The notes: generated by a model not told the origin, from the sequence alone. 64,000 nucleotides of DNA from Aeropyrum sp. (GCA_015523465.1 WAKF01000073.1:26423-90422); one strand, 5' to 3'; counted from the first letter of the stretch, positions 1 through 9,569 are shown. A program made the numbers and translations.

Positions 1-309
1 TACTCTGCAGCGCTAAGCGCTATTACAGGGACGGCCTGGAGCCCCAGTAGCCTAAGGGGTTCTTCCAGGCTAACCTTAGACCTTGAAAGGCTAGTTAACG
101 AGGAACTGGGGGTAGGGCCTAGGGAGGACCAGCTACCACCACGCCTCTCCGAAGAGCCCGTTCCCGAGGGAAGGAATAAGGGATCCATTTTAGACCTGGA
201 GCCCTACCTACAAGCCTACTATGAGGCGAGAGGGCTTCCCGGAGGCAGGCTCGATAGGGACCGGGCGGTGGAGGTGGCGACGAAGGCTCGCATAGCTAAG
301 ATAACTTAG
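1..309 (+). CDS. C-terminal fragment of aldehyde:ferredoxin oxidoreductase-like protein (truncated by window start)
   Basis: Frame 1 open from base 1 to TAG 307-309; C-terminus ...LEPYLQAYYEARGLPGGRLDRDRAVEVATKARIAKIT resembles AOR C-termini (YYxxRGW...). Confidence 0.5.
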   Translation, partial: YSAALSAITGTAWSPSSLRGSSRLTLDLERLVNEELGVGPREDQLPPRLSEEPVPEGRNKGSILDLEPYLQAYYEARGLPGGRLDRDRAVEVATKARIAKIT

Positions 310-953
310 CGTCGGAGCTCCCCTAAGGCGTCCAATAGTATGAAAACTCCGATCACCGCAACTATGAGGGGCGTGAGAATATGGGATACACTATGTAGAG
401 CCTCCTCTATCCTTCCAGCTCTAGACACTAACGCTATAGTAGCTAGAGTCCAAGCGGCCATGGAAACGTAGACTGCAGCCCCATAGGCTACTGATAGTAA
501 TAGCGGGTTCGCACCAGCCAACACTATAGCTGAGAGGGCCACCTCCTCCTCGTGGGCAAATCCTAGTAAGACGGCATACCTGAAAGCCTCCCATATACCG
601 CTAAAATGCTTCCCACTATCCTCACCGTTGTGAACATGGCGGCCCTCCCTCAAAGCCTCTAGCAGCTCCCCGGTGGCGAGTATTAAGAGGAGGGCGCCAG
701 CCGCAAACTTGATATAAGCTAGATATTCCGAAGCAAGCGTGCCGAGAATCCATACAGCGCCCACGACTACAAGCGTGGATAGGAAGTGGCCGAGGGCTAG
801 TATCGTGGTGAAGACGAGGGCCCTCGTGACTCCGCCACTAGACCTGAGCGAGTAAAGTGCTGAGACAATCCAGCCGTGACCCGGGTCCGAGCCGTGTATT
901 AAGCCCATAACCACTGCCGTAGGGTAGGCGAGATAAAGCTCCTCCAACGTCAA
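306..953 (-). CDS. NicO/RcnA-like polytopic metal transporter
   Basis: Several TM helices; HGSDPGHGW and GFAHEEE motifs resemble nickel/cobalt efflux families. Confidence 0.5.
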   Translation of the reverse strand: MTLEELYLAYPTAVVMGLIHGSDPGHGWIVSALYSLRSSGGVTRALVFTTILALGHFLSTLVVVGAVWILGTLASEYLAYIKFAAGALLLILATGELLEALREGRHVHNGEDSGKHFSGIWEAFRYAVLLGFAHEEEVALSAIVLAGANPLLLSVAYGAAVYVSMAAWTLATIALVSRAGRIEEALHSVSHILTPLIVAVIGVFILLDALGELRR

Positions 954-1074
954 GTCTCAGGCCACCCAAGGCAATGAGGAAGCCGCATCGGCTTTAAAGC
1001 AGGTTTTATGTGGGAAGGCCTTTTTACTCTCGAAGGACAAATGCCACGATAGAGTTATATGGGGTGTCTAGGTC

Positions 1075-1380
1075 CTGGCGGGGCCCGGCGAGCTGAGAAA
1101 ATTCGTCTTAGAGGAGACTGCTAAGTGCATATACTGTGGCTTCTGCGAGCCAGTATGCCCCACACTACCCCTAGGAAGGCATAGGGGCTATGGGCCTCGT
1201 GGCAGGGTGAACCTAGCCAGGATGGTAGCCCTAGATGGCCCCACCGACGGTGACTACGAGAGCCTCTACACATGCCTCCTCTGCGCAGCATGCCACACGG
1301 CATGCCCGGCTAGGATTGATATTGTCGGTGTGGTAAGGGCTGCTCGAAGCCTTATCCAGCAGGCTAAGAGGGGAACGTGA
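1075..1380 (+). CDS. 4Fe-4S dicluster protein (HdrC/GlpC-like), start codon unclear
   Basis: Frame ending TGA 1378 encodes LRKFVLEETAKCIYCGFCEPVCPTLP...YTCLLCAACHTACPARIDIVGVVRAARSL; two CxxCxxC-type clusters; absent from the ORF track because no ATG/GTG/TTG lies after the upstream in-frame stop (1069-1071). Confidence 0.65.
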   Translation: MAGPGELRKFVLEETAKCIYCGFCEPVCPTLPLGRHRGYGPRGRVNLARMVALDGPTDGDYESLYTCLLCAACHTACPARIDIVGVVRAARSLIQQAKRGT

Positions 1381-1468
1381 AGGCCCCATAATGGAAAGAC
1401 CATAACGGAGGAAAGGTATAGAAATAGAAATAAGGGAATAAACCGGCCGCCGCCTCGCCGTGCCGGAC

Positions 1469-2107
1469 TTACTGTTGGGCCACCTGGGCTTCCTGGAACG
1501 TTATCCTCCTATCCCTAATACTTCTATTTAGCAAGTCAGCGTGCTCTAGTGTCACCTGGTATTCCATAAGCTTCTCGAGAGTGTAGCTTCCGTCGTCACC
1601 AATTATAACCTTATTCACGTATATCTTGCCTTCGTCGAAGCCGACAGTGTAGACACAAACGCTCCTCTCCTTTAGGTAGCTCCTAACTTCCTCGTACTTT
1701 AAGGCCTCATCCAAGCCCTTAGCGGCGAAGATCCTTACGTGGACAACAACGTCACCAGGCACCTTCCTATCAGCCATCACCTTGAGGGTCTTAACGAAGC
1801 TCCTCTTAACCACCTCTATCGGAGTCTCTCCCCCGAACTGGAGAAGCGTCGCCTGGGGAGCGAATTCTACGAGCCTCCCTACTACTTCCTCTTCGTTGAC
1901 GTCAGGCTCCACCATGAAGTGCCTTGTGACACCTCCGCTTACTTCGATAAATGTGGCTTCGGTGGCTGCAGCTATACTACTGCAAATGATGTTCTTAGGT
2001 GCTACCACAGCAAGCTTGTTCACTCCCAGGCCCGCTATAGCCTTTCCCACGAGCCTGCCTGTGAGAGCCCTCAGGTAGATCTCCTCCTCGAAGGTAGTTA
2101 GCGGCAT
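1469..2107 (-). CDS. conserved hypothetical archaeal protein (DUF2286-like?)
   Basis: 212 aa uninterrupted ORF with AT-rich upstream region; family name uncertain. Confidence 0.5.
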   Translation of the reverse strand: MPLTTFEEEIYLRALTGRLVGKAIAGLGVNKLAVVAPKNIICSSIAAATEATFIEVSGGVTRHFMVEPDVNEEEVVGRLVEFAPQATLLQFGGETPIEVVKRSFVKTLKVMADRKVPGDVVVHVRIFAAKGLDEALKYEEVRSYLKERSVCVYTVGFDEGKIYVNKVIIGDDGSYTLEKLMEYQVTLEHADLLNRSIRDRRITFQEAQVAQQ

Positions 2108-2285
2108 ACTATCCCGCCTCCAACTACGGCGATGATCTTCAAAGCACCGTGTTAAACCTAAACAAATATTAACACATTAATGTTTAAACCATTCAAATCA
2201 GCTTGGAGGAATATAGATGAGCACCAACGATAAAGAACATTATAAGGAACGCGTTAACCCGCGAATCAAAGCGAGTTACGAGACC

Positions 2286-2857
2286 TTACCGCCACCTCGA
2301 GAGAGCCCTTTCGACAGCCGCCCATAGGCTTGCTCGATTAGCTCTAGAGCCCGACTCCACCTCTCCACGAAAGTCTCCCTCGCCATATGACCTTGCATAG
2401 AAGTGCTCGTGGAGAGCACTCCCCTTATCCAGAAGCTCAATAAACTGCTGTCTCAGGTCCTTCTCAACATTATTTTCAATAAACCTTTCAATCTTCCCCC
2501 GGCTCCAGTGCACTCTAGGCACGTTCTTCATGGTCGCATACATTTTCACTAAGGCTAATATAGCACCCCACAGCTTCTCCGCTGCATGCCTCGTATCCCC
2601 CTTCTCCGCGAGCTTTTTAGCCTCTTCCAGGTACTTCTCAAGTAAATCGCGGTACCTTTCTACCCTTTTGGAGGGGCTCACATCAATATTCTTAAGCTCG
2701 TCCTCGACATCATCTGGATCCCAGCCAGTAGCTTCTGCAATCTCTCTGACCCACTCCCTCTCCCCCCAGCTAAAGGCTCGCCGCTCTTCGCTTTATCAAT
2801 GATCCTCTTAATCTCGGGCCACTCAGTCTCAACTTCATTCATGAAAGTCTCGGTCAT
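2286..2857 (-). pseudogene. PaREP1/HEPN-like protein with apparent frameshift
   Basis: Downstream part (2681-2286) RYRDLLEKYLEEAKKLAEKGDTRHAAEKLWGAILALVKMYA is PaREP1-like; its frame stays open upstream (SEERRAFSWGEREWVREIAEATGWDPDDVEDELKNIDV) to a stop, and the N-terminal part MTETFMNEVETEWPEIKRIIDKAKS is in another frame, joining near 2785-2795. Confidence 0.5.
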
Positions 2858-2898
2858 AACCTTAAGCTCATTAAATACTACATGATACCTAGCCTCTC

Positions 2899-3873
2899 TT
2901 AACCTTCTACCGTTATTCTAGCTCCTTGATTGTCCACCCTTGTAACCCAGACGCTCCCTCCCCCGATCTCTTCAACCCTCCTTCTAAGCTTCTCAGCCAC
3001 GCTCTCAGCCTTTCTGTAGTCTGTGAGGGCATAGACTGTGGGGCCCCAGCTACTCTGCAACGCCCCCCAAGCCCCCGCCTCTAAGGCCTCCCTTACTAGC
3101 TCCTCCACCTCGCGGCAGCAGTATATGGAGCCCTGCGCTCTAGCCCAGTACTCCCCCAGCATCTTGTTGAACTCGTATAGCAGTCTGGCGGCGTCGCTCC
3201 ACCTACCCTCGGCCGCAGCCGGCATTACACCCATTAGTATCAGCCTTGAAGCCCTCTCAGCCATAGACTCGCTCATCCTTGGCAGGGACTGCAGGACCTC
3301 CTCCTCCCTCCTCTTAACCTCCAGCACCCTTGGTATAGGCTTGGAGGGGAGGGCTACCACGATGGCCACACTCCTAGGCACGTGGGCCCTGAATATGAGC
3401 GGGGGGAGGCGCCTCTCCCCGGGCCTGAAACCGCCGTCGACGAGGAAGCCCCCGTAGGTGAATGAGTAGACTCCGAGGCCCGAGGGAACCCCCCGGCCCA
3501 GGGCCTCAGCGAGCCTCTCAACGCTAAACCTCCTAACCCCACAGATGGTAAGGGCTGCGTACCCCGAAGCTAATGCCAGGGCTGTGGTGGAGCCCAGGCC
3601 CACGTGAGCCGGTATCTCCCTCAACACCCTAATAGAGACCCCGACCCCTCTACACCCCCAAGCCTCCAAGGCCCTCCTAGCATAGGCCTCAGCCTCACCG
3701 GCCCTAGCCCCCCTAGCCTCAACCACCCCTCTTTCAGCCTCGCTAGCCTCAAGCTCAAGTCTAGGATGCTCAAGGGTGAATCCTACAGTGCCGTAAAGCC
3801 TCCCCAGCCCCCCGTGAAGGTCCATGTTACCCGAGTGCACGTGACTTGGAGCTGAGACCCTTACAAGAACCAC
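2899..3873 (-). CDS. beta-ribofuranosylaminobenzene 5'-phosphate synthase (GHMP family)
   Basis: N-term APSHVHSGNMDLHGGLGRLYGTVGFTL and GHMP motif PAHVGLGSTTALALA. Confidence 0.8.
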   Translation of the reverse strand: MVLVRVSAPSHVHSGNMDLHGGLGRLYGTVGFTLEHPRLELEASEAERGVVEARGARAGEAEAYARRALEAWGCRGVGVSIRVLREIPAHVGLGSTTALALASGYAALTICGVRRFSVERLAEALGRGVPSGLGVYSFTYGGFLVDGGFRPGERRLPPLIFRAHVPRSVAIVVALPSKPIPRVLEVKRREEEVLQSLPRMSESMAERASRLILMGVMPAAAEGRWSDAARLLYEFNKMLGEYWARAQGSIYCCREVEELVREALEAGAWGALQSSWGPTVYALTDYRKAESVAEKLRRRVEEIGGGSVWVTRVDNQGARITVEG

Positions 3874-4014
3874 ACCACATCCCCAGGGCCTCCCTGTTCT
3901 AAACCCGTGCTTAAGGGTGTAAACGTTCCCTGCGAGTCAGCTAATGCTAACGTTAGGAGAGGGTATCTAATATTAAGTCTAAAGCTTATCATAGAGAAAT
4001 GTGAGGTTGACCTG

Positions 4015-4350
4015 ATGGCCGAGTGTAAATGTCGTGGGAGTAACCCTAGTATCCAGAAGGTCTTAACTACCTTCCAGGGGGCATGGGGGTTTCTAGCGGG
4101 GTACGTCGCGCTCAGCTATGACCTACCGGGAACCCTTCTGGCTCTAGGCATGATCGCCACGTACATCATATACCACTTTGAAGAAGCAATACTAGACCTT
4201 CTAGCCGGGAAGCCTGAAATGGTGGAAAACGATTGGCCTGAAGAGGAGCTTAAGGTATTGATGTGGGGGATAGGATTAGCAGTATTCTATAAGCTAGGCA
4301 TCATAACAATCGACTTTGAAGCTCTACGCTCAGCATTCCAAGTAGGGTAG
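4015..4350 (+). CDS. small membrane protein, hypothetical
   Basis: ORF within 3907..4350; likely start ATG 4015; hydrophobic segments. Confidence 0.5.
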   Translation: MAECKCRGSNPSIQKVLTTFQGAWGFLAGYVALSYDLPGTLLALGMIATYIIYHFEEAILDLLAGKPEMVENDWPEEELKVLMWGIGLAVFYKLGIITIDFEALRSAFQVG

Positions 4351-4425
4351 CTAGTAAGCGTACTACCGCCCGGCGTATGAATGGAGACTTCAGCTCGGGG
4401 TTAGTGAGAGGTCTCCCACCCCACC

Positions 4426-5391
4426 TTACTCTGACTGTGTGACATAGGTTAGCTTTACCCTCCTACTCGCTTCGTCTAGTAGCCTCCACTCCTCCCACGT
4501 TAGCCTCCAGCCCGTAGCATCAGCGTTCTCCCTCACTTGCTCCGGGCTAGTGGCTCCGGGGATCGGTATCACTATGTCGCTTAGCTGTAGCAGCCAGTTC
4601 AAGGCTACCTGTGCCGGGGTTTTACCCCTCCTCTCCGCGATCCTCGCTACCTCCTCGTAGAGCTTCTGTAGCTGGGGGTAGTTTACTGGGTGGTGTAGAG
4701 GGTCTACCCTCCGGTAATCCCTGAGCTCTCCAAGCTTCTCCGGGGGTATAGTCTTGGCTAGAGCCCCCTTAGCTAGGGGGCTCCATGCTAGGAACGTTGC
4801 TCCGAGGCCCTCGGCGTAGGGTAGTAGCTCCCTCTCTGCCTCCCTCTCAGCAAGATTTAGCTTGTACTGTAGAACGTCAACCTCTATGCGGGATAGGCAG
4901 TTCCTGAATGCTTCTACAAGCTCTATGGGGTGGTCGCTCAGCCCTATATACTCCACCTTCCCTAGGGTTACAAGCCTCTCGAAGGCCCTGGCGTACTCGC
5001 ATGTTGGTATGTGTCTCCAGAGGGGGGGCCAGTGGGCTAGGAGCACTGGGATCGAGGTGAGGCCCAGCCTCCTTAGGCTAACGTCTACAGCTTTGAAGAC
5101 GTCGTCGTACGATAGCATCTCCCCGGGTATCTTGGTCACAACCACTATGTCATCCTCCCTGGCACCCAGCTCCTTCAAAGCCCTCCCAAGGAACCTCTCA
5201 CTAAGCCCCCCGCCATACCGGAGAGCCGTGTCGAAGAGGTTAATCCCGGCCTCCAGAGCAGCCCCGACTATAGCCTTAGCCCTATCATAGCTGGTAACCC
5301 CCCAGTCATCGCTAAACTGCCAAGTACCTAAGCCTATCCTAGAAACCCTTATGCCCGTACCTCCCAGGCTAGTATACTCCAAGCCGGCCAC
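4426..5391 (-). CDS. aldo/keto reductase
   Basis: YTSLGGTGIRVSRIGLGTWQF, GINLFDTALRYGGGLSERFLG, VALNWLLQLSDIVIPIPGAT. Confidence 0.9.
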   Translation of the reverse strand: MAGLEYTSLGGTGIRVSRIGLGTWQFSDDWGVTSYDRAKAIVGAALEAGINLFDTALRYGGGLSERFLGRALKELGAREDDIVVVTKIPGEMLSYDDVFKAVDVSLRRLGLTSIPVLLAHWPPLWRHIPTCEYARAFERLVTLGKVEYIGLSDHPIELVEAFRNCLSRIEVDVLQYKLNLAEREAERELLPYAEGLGATFLAWSPLAKGALAKTIPPEKLGELRDYRRVDPLHHPVNYPQLQKLYEEVARIAERRGKTPAQVALNWLLQLSDIVIPIPGATSPEQVRENADATGWRLTWEEWRLLDEASRRVKLTYVTQSE

Positions 5392-5493
5392 CGATAGGAA
5401 GGGTCGCCCTTCCAGGATTGTTAAAAGGATCTCCTCCCCCGGAGCAGAGGCTAGGTCCTGCCCTGTAGGTTCTCAGGTTAGTGGTGTTAACTC

Positions 5494-6072
5494 GTGGATA
5501 CTACCATCAACCCCCCAACCCGCTTGCCAAGTTCTAAACGTGTATTAGGGGTTCAAGTCTTGGAGGGTGGCAGGCTGGTTTCGAGGGAGGAGGTTATTGA
5601 GTATCTTAGGCGGAGGGTTAGGGAGCTTGAGGAGGAGCTAGCTATGCTTAAGGCGCTGTTGGAGGTTGTGGAGAAGGGCGGTATATCAACTGGCGCCTTA
5701 CCAGGGGAGAAGGTGGAGGAGGTTAAGGTGGGTAGAAGGAGAGTTGCTAAGCTGTATCGGGGCGAGACTCACATGAGGCTCGTGCTAGAGGAGCCCCTTC
5801 CCATGCCCGAGGAAGTAGAGGCCTACCTTAGGAGTGTTGAGGACGAGATCCGGGGGGCACAGGCTAGGTCGGGGGCTGTTGAGGCTCAGGACCTAGCTAG
5901 GCTCGCTATAGAGGAGGGTCCCGGGGGCGTGGTTGAGATAAGGTTCACGGGGCTATACTCGACAATAGAGCATATAAAGGCTAGGGCCGCCCTGAAATAC
6001 GCTGCCGAGACGCTCTACGAGTTCGCCAGGGCCCTCAAAAACTCCGGGTCTGAGCTTGGGGAGAAGGGTTGA
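5494..6072 (+). CDS. hypothetical protein with N-terminal coiled coil
   Basis: 192 aa ORF; VREEVIEYLRRRVRELEEELAMLKALLEVVE segment; start uncertain. Confidence 0.5.
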   Translation: MDTTINPPTRLPSSKRVLGVQVLEGGRLVSREEVIEYLRRRVRELEEELAMLKALLEVVEKGGISTGALPGEKVEEVKVGRRRVAKLYRGETHMRLVLEEPLPMPEEVEAYLRSVEDEIRGAQARSGAVEAQDLARLAIEEGPGGVVEIRFTGLYSTIEHIKARAALKYAAETLYEFARALKNSGSELGEKG

Positions 6073-6076
6073 AGCC

Positions 6077-6388
6077 CTAGTCTGCGGGCTTGAGAAGGCA
6101 CTTACAGTCTACACACCCCTTCTCGAAGTGCGAGACGTGTATATGGCATGTTGCCAGCCCCCTACCCTTATCGTCGGAGAGCTTGACTACCAGATACTCA
6201 CCCTCGAGAGAAGCCTCAGCGCTAGAGGGCTTCCTCAATAGCCTTTCAGCTCTGATACTATAGACCCTATCCTTGTATTCAACCTCTATCACAGCGCTCC
6301 AAAAGCCCTCTGACTCCTCCACCTCAGTGATCCTAGGATACCCGCCGCCCACCGCACCTACACCCCCAACTAGGAATCTGTAGTGCAA
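6077..6388 (-). CDS. hypothetical protein with C-terminal CVDCKC motif
   Basis: 103 aa ORF convergent with 5494..6072. Confidence 0.4.
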   Translation of the reverse strand: MHYRFLVGGVGAVGGGYPRITEVEESEGFWSAVIEVEYKDRVYSIRAERLLRKPSSAEASLEGEYLVVKLSDDKGRGLATCHIHVSHFEKGCVDCKCLLKPAD

Positions 6389-6477
6389 GGCATATGATTC
6401 CAGCCTCTAATAGAGCGTCATGCCGCCCCCGTAAAGGTTTAAGTCTCCTAGCCCATACGGTAGCCCGGGGGCGGGTT

Positions 6478-6927
6478 TTGAGCGAGGAGGAGCTTACTGA
6501 GGAGGTAGAGGCGAGCGAGGAAGAAGCTAGGGGAGGCGTAGAGCTGGTTAGGGAGGAGGCTAGGGCTGAGGCCGTAGAGGAAGCGGCTCCGGCTGAGGCT
6601 GAAGAGGAGGCAGCCCCAGTAGAATACGATATTACGAGCCCCGACCTACTAGAGGCTATGCTAGACGTGGCTGACATGCTCGAGAAGGTGGCTCAAGGCG
6701 AGATGACTATTAGTGAGGCCATAGCTAACGTTGAAACCAGGATCTCCGAGTTAATAGCTAGTAGCGTGAAGAAGCCTAAGGCTAGGAGGAAGGCTAAGGC
6801 CTCGGCCAAGTCAGGGACAAAGAAGGCTAGGAGGGCTAAAAGCACGGGTTCCAGGAAATCGAGGAAGTCCTCTGGCAAGTCTGGGAGAAGGCGTAGGAAG
6901 ACTTCTGGGAGCAGCGGGGGCTCCTAG
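6478..6927 (+). CDS. candidate RNA polymerase subunit Rpo13-like protein
   Basis: TTG start; acidic N-term, short HTH-like core DITSPDLLEAMLDVADMLEKVAQGEMTISEAIANVETRI, Lys/Arg/Ser-rich C-tail. Confidence 0.45.
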   Translation: MSEEELTEEVEASEEEARGGVELVREEARAEAVEEAAPAEAEEEAAPVEYDITSPDLLEAMLDVADMLEKVAQGEMTISEAIANVETRISELIASSVKKPKARRKAKASAKSGTKKARRAKSTGSRKSRKSSGKSGRRRRKTSGSSGGS

Positions 6928-6935
6928 CCTCCCCT

Positions 6936-7325
6936 CTAGACTAGTTCTAGCCTTTTAACTTCTACCTCGTAGCCCAGCTTCTCCAACGCCTTTACTATAA
7001 CCTCCTCGGGCACGCGCCTGTCAAAGTATACTCCTACCACCCTCTTATCGCCTTCTTTCACGAGCCTGAGCTTGTCTATGATAACTCTCCCGAGTATCAT
7101 GTCGTTCATGCTCTTACTAGGGACTATGTAGTCTTTGAACTTTTTCCTAGCCATGTCGTAGAAAGCGTCGAAGTTCCTGAGGACTCTGAAGGCCTCGTTG
7201 GCGTCCTGAGACTCGAAGCCTAGAAGCCCTACAACCTCCCTTATAAGCTTCTCGGCCTCGCTCAGCTCGAGCTCCACGTACTTATACTTACCCATGTCTA
7301 CCTCCAGGACCACCTTGCCAGCCAC
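6936..7325 (-). CDS. conserved hypothetical protein
   Basis: 129 aa ORF, MAGKVVLEVDMGKYKYVELELSEAEKLIREVVGLL... Confidence 0.5.
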   Translation of the reverse strand: MAGKVVLEVDMGKYKYVELELSEAEKLIREVVGLLGFESQDANEAFRVLRNFDAFYDMARKKFKDYIVPSKSMNDMILGRVIIDKLRLVKEGDKRVVGVYFDRRVPEEVIVKALEKLGYEVEVKRLELV

Positions 7326-7347
7326 GCTCTAATCCCCTCAGGGTTGG

Positions 7348-8157
7348 GTGGTGGGCTTTTCACGCTATAAACCCTTACCCAGGCTACCTAGACTTAGGGG
7401 TTGGGCTGTGTTTAGGCTAGTCTACGGCCTCCCCACGAAGTTCAAGTATATCACCCAGACTATGGCTAAGATAAACGACGAAGGTATACTGGAGATCACC
7501 GTAGACTCTGTGAAGGCGTGGATAATGAGCCCTGACAAGACTAGCCTCGCAATCCTCGAGATGCCTTCTATGAGTTTCGAGGAGTTCAACGTGGAAGAGG
7601 AGGCGAAGTTCGTCTTGAGGACTGACGAGTTCAATAAGATCGTTAAGAGGGCTACTAGGAACGACGAGGTAGTTCTACAGTACAACGTTGAAGAACAGGC
7701 GCTGGAAGTGGAACTACGGGATAAGAAGAGTGGGTTCTCCAGGAAGTTCCTAGTACCTATAATAGCCGGGGCTCAGCAGGAAATCAAGGAGCTGAAGATC
7801 GAGACTACAGCCAGGTTCTCCATGATGTCAGACGACTTCAAAGCGCTTATCCAGGACGTCAAGGTAGTGGGCGATATACTAGAGCTTGAAGCAACCCCCG
7901 AGGCCGTGAAAGCCAGGGCCCAGGGGGAGGAGAAGGAGTACGAATGGATCATGAAGCCCGGCGAAGCCCTACTAGACCTAGAAGTCGACGAGGAAGCACA
8001 AAGCTCCTACTCCAGGCAAGCCCTAGAAGTAGCTACAAAGCCTGTAGGCGCAGCGGATACCGTTAAAATAGGATTCGCATCCAACTACCCAATGAAGATC
8101 GAATTCACATTCCCTAACGGAGAGAGAATGGACCTATACATAGCACCCAGCCTTTAA
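7348..8157 (+). CDS. pcn: DNA polymerase sliding clamp (PCNA); true start probably GTG ~7411
   Basis: [49 protein letters not shown] and C-term [21 protein letters not shown]. Confidence 0.93.
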   Translation: MVGFSRYKPLPRLPRLRGWAVFRLVYGLPTKFKYITQTMAKINDEGILEITVDSVKAWIMSPDKTSLAILEMPSMSFEEFNVEEEAKFVLRTDEFNKIVKRATRNDEVVLQYNVEEQALEVELRDKKSGFSRKFLVPIIAGAQQEIKELKIETTARFSMMSDDFKALIQDVKVVGDILELEATPEAVKARAQGEEKEYEWIMKPGEALLDLEVDEEAQSSYSRQALEVATKPVGAADTVKIGFASNYPMKIEFTFPNGERMDLYIAPSL

Positions 8158-8179
8158 ACCTCCAGAGCCGGAAGCTAAA

Positions 8180-8262
8180 CTGAGGGCCCGACCAGTGAGC
8201 CGCGGTATCCGCGACGGGCTACACCCTGTGAGTAGAGGCCCGTTGGGGTAGCCCGCGGTGAG
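8180..8262 (+). ncRNA. candidate structured RNA element, strand uncertain
   Basis: CCGCG(8209-8213)-ACG-GGCTAC(8217-8222) pairs with GTAGCC(8248-8253)-CGCGG(8254-8258); CGCGG(8201-8205) can alternatively pair with CCGCG(8209-8213). Confidence 0.35.
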
Positions 8263-8285
8263 GGAGGAGGGCCTTAGTTATAGTT

Positions 8286-8534
8286 ATGGTGGGGGGTTGG
8301 TGTGGGATGCCGAGGGCTGTGTTGTCGTGGTTTAGGTGTGATGTGTGTGGTAATAATCCTGCTGTGCGGGTGTGTGGGGGTTCCGTAGTTTGTGAGAGGT
8401 GTTACCACGCTTTGGGCAGTTACTTGGGGTGCGCTCGTCTGCATGCTGGTAGGCCTGGTCAGCAGGCTGCTGAGGTTGATGAGGAGCTGATAAGTAGGAT
8501 AAAGAGGAGGGCATACAGGCGTAGGCAGCACTAG
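8286..8534 (+). CDS. small Zn-ribbon protein
   Basis: RCDVCGNNPAVRVCGGSVVCERCYHALGSYLGCARLHAGRPG, two CxxC pairs. Confidence 0.5.
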   Translation: MVGGWCGMPRAVLSWFRCDVCGNNPAVRVCGGSVVCERCYHALGSYLGCARLHAGRPGQQAAEVDEELISRIKRRAYRRRQH

Positions 8535-8537
8535 GTC

Positions 8538-9278
8538 CTACCGCTTCCTCAGGGCCTCTTTAAACCTGACTGCGTCTTCGAAGGCGTAGACGTTGTTGAA
8601 CATGACGTATGCTTCTCTCCACCTAGCCACTAGGTCCTTAAGCCTCTCCAAGTCCTCGTCGGTGTACTTGTACTTGTAGTTGACCTCCTTCCCGCCTAGC
8701 CCGTGTAGCCTGGCGTAGAGGATTTCCTGGTCCACCGGTGGTACCCTGCCTCTTAGCACGTCCCCTGCTATCAGCAGGTCCGCCTTAGAGGCTGTCTGGG
8801 AGAGTAGGTCCTTCCGCTCCCACCAGTCTCCCCGGGGCTCCCAGGCTATAAGGAAGGAGTCTCTCGGAGCCTCCCCGAAGAACCCTACAATCCTCCTAGC
8901 ATTACCCTCGTCGGCCTTGAAGCTTGCCGGGGTTTGGACGACTATTACCCTCGCCCTGAGAGCCCTTGCAGCCTCTAGGGTTACTTCCCAGGCCCACAGG
9001 ACCTCCCTTGTCAGCTTGAAGCTCCCGAACCTTGAAGGGTCGCCCTCGACTTTCCTCTTAAGCCTAGCCCACAGCCTCCTATTGTATTCGTGGGTTACAA
9101 GCATCCAAGCTTTAACTGTGAACTCGAAGCTACTGGGAGCCTCAGACCTCCACTTCTCAAGGGTCTCGAGAGGAGGCGGGTCGTAAAAGGTCTGTTGCAC
9201 CTCCACAGCGTCGAGAGCCTCGTAATGCCTCCTACGAGCCCTCTGGAAGCCGCAGGTGCCAACTTTCACACTATCCAA
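8538..9278 (-). CDS. DUF72 family protein
   Basis: VGTCGFQRARRRHYEALDAVEVQQTFYDPPPLETLEKWRSEAPSSFEFTVKAW and AYVMFNNVYAFEDAVRFKE. Confidence 0.85.
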   Translation of the reverse strand: MDSVKVGTCGFQRARRRHYEALDAVEVQQTFYDPPPLETLEKWRSEAPSSFEFTVKAWMLVTHEYNRRLWARLKRKVEGDPSRFGSFKLTREVLWAWEVTLEAARALRARVIVVQTPASFKADEGNARRIVGFFGEAPRDSFLIAWEPRGDWWERKDLLSQTASKADLLIAGDVLRGRVPPVDQEILYARLHGLGGKEVNYKYKYTDEDLERLKDLVARWREAYVMFNNVYAFEDAVRFKEALRKR

Positions 9279-9569
9279 CGGCCCCCCAGCCTAGGGGTTA
9301 GCCGGAGGCGAGTTTTTACCTGGGAGGGGGCTTGTAGAGGGACTCTTAGCTTATTCTGCGGTTTACGGTTTTATAGAGTCGTGTAACGGCTATAGGAGGG
9401 CTTCTGTATCCTCGGGAAGATGGCTACAGCGTGTGTAAGAGTTAGGTAGTCGTGTCTGGGGCTAGGCTGACACCTCTATCGTATCTTAGAAGCGGTTAGT
9501 AGTACGATGAGGTTGAGGATAGATGGTGGGGCGCTTGTTTATTCTCGGCGGAGGTGCATGTGTAGGGGG

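Noticed and set aside
1121-1303. Minus-strand 60-aa ORF
   Set aside because: Antisense to the plus-strand 4Fe-4S protein; no recognisable protein features.
6333-6677. Ser/Ala-rich minus-strand ORF
   Set aside because: Low-complexity antisense of the Glu/Ala-rich Rpo13-like gene.
8274-8531. Minus-strand ORFs opposite the Zn-ribbon gene
   Set aside because: Low-complexity composition (His/Pro/Thr) and no family features; the plus-strand CxxC protein is more convincing.
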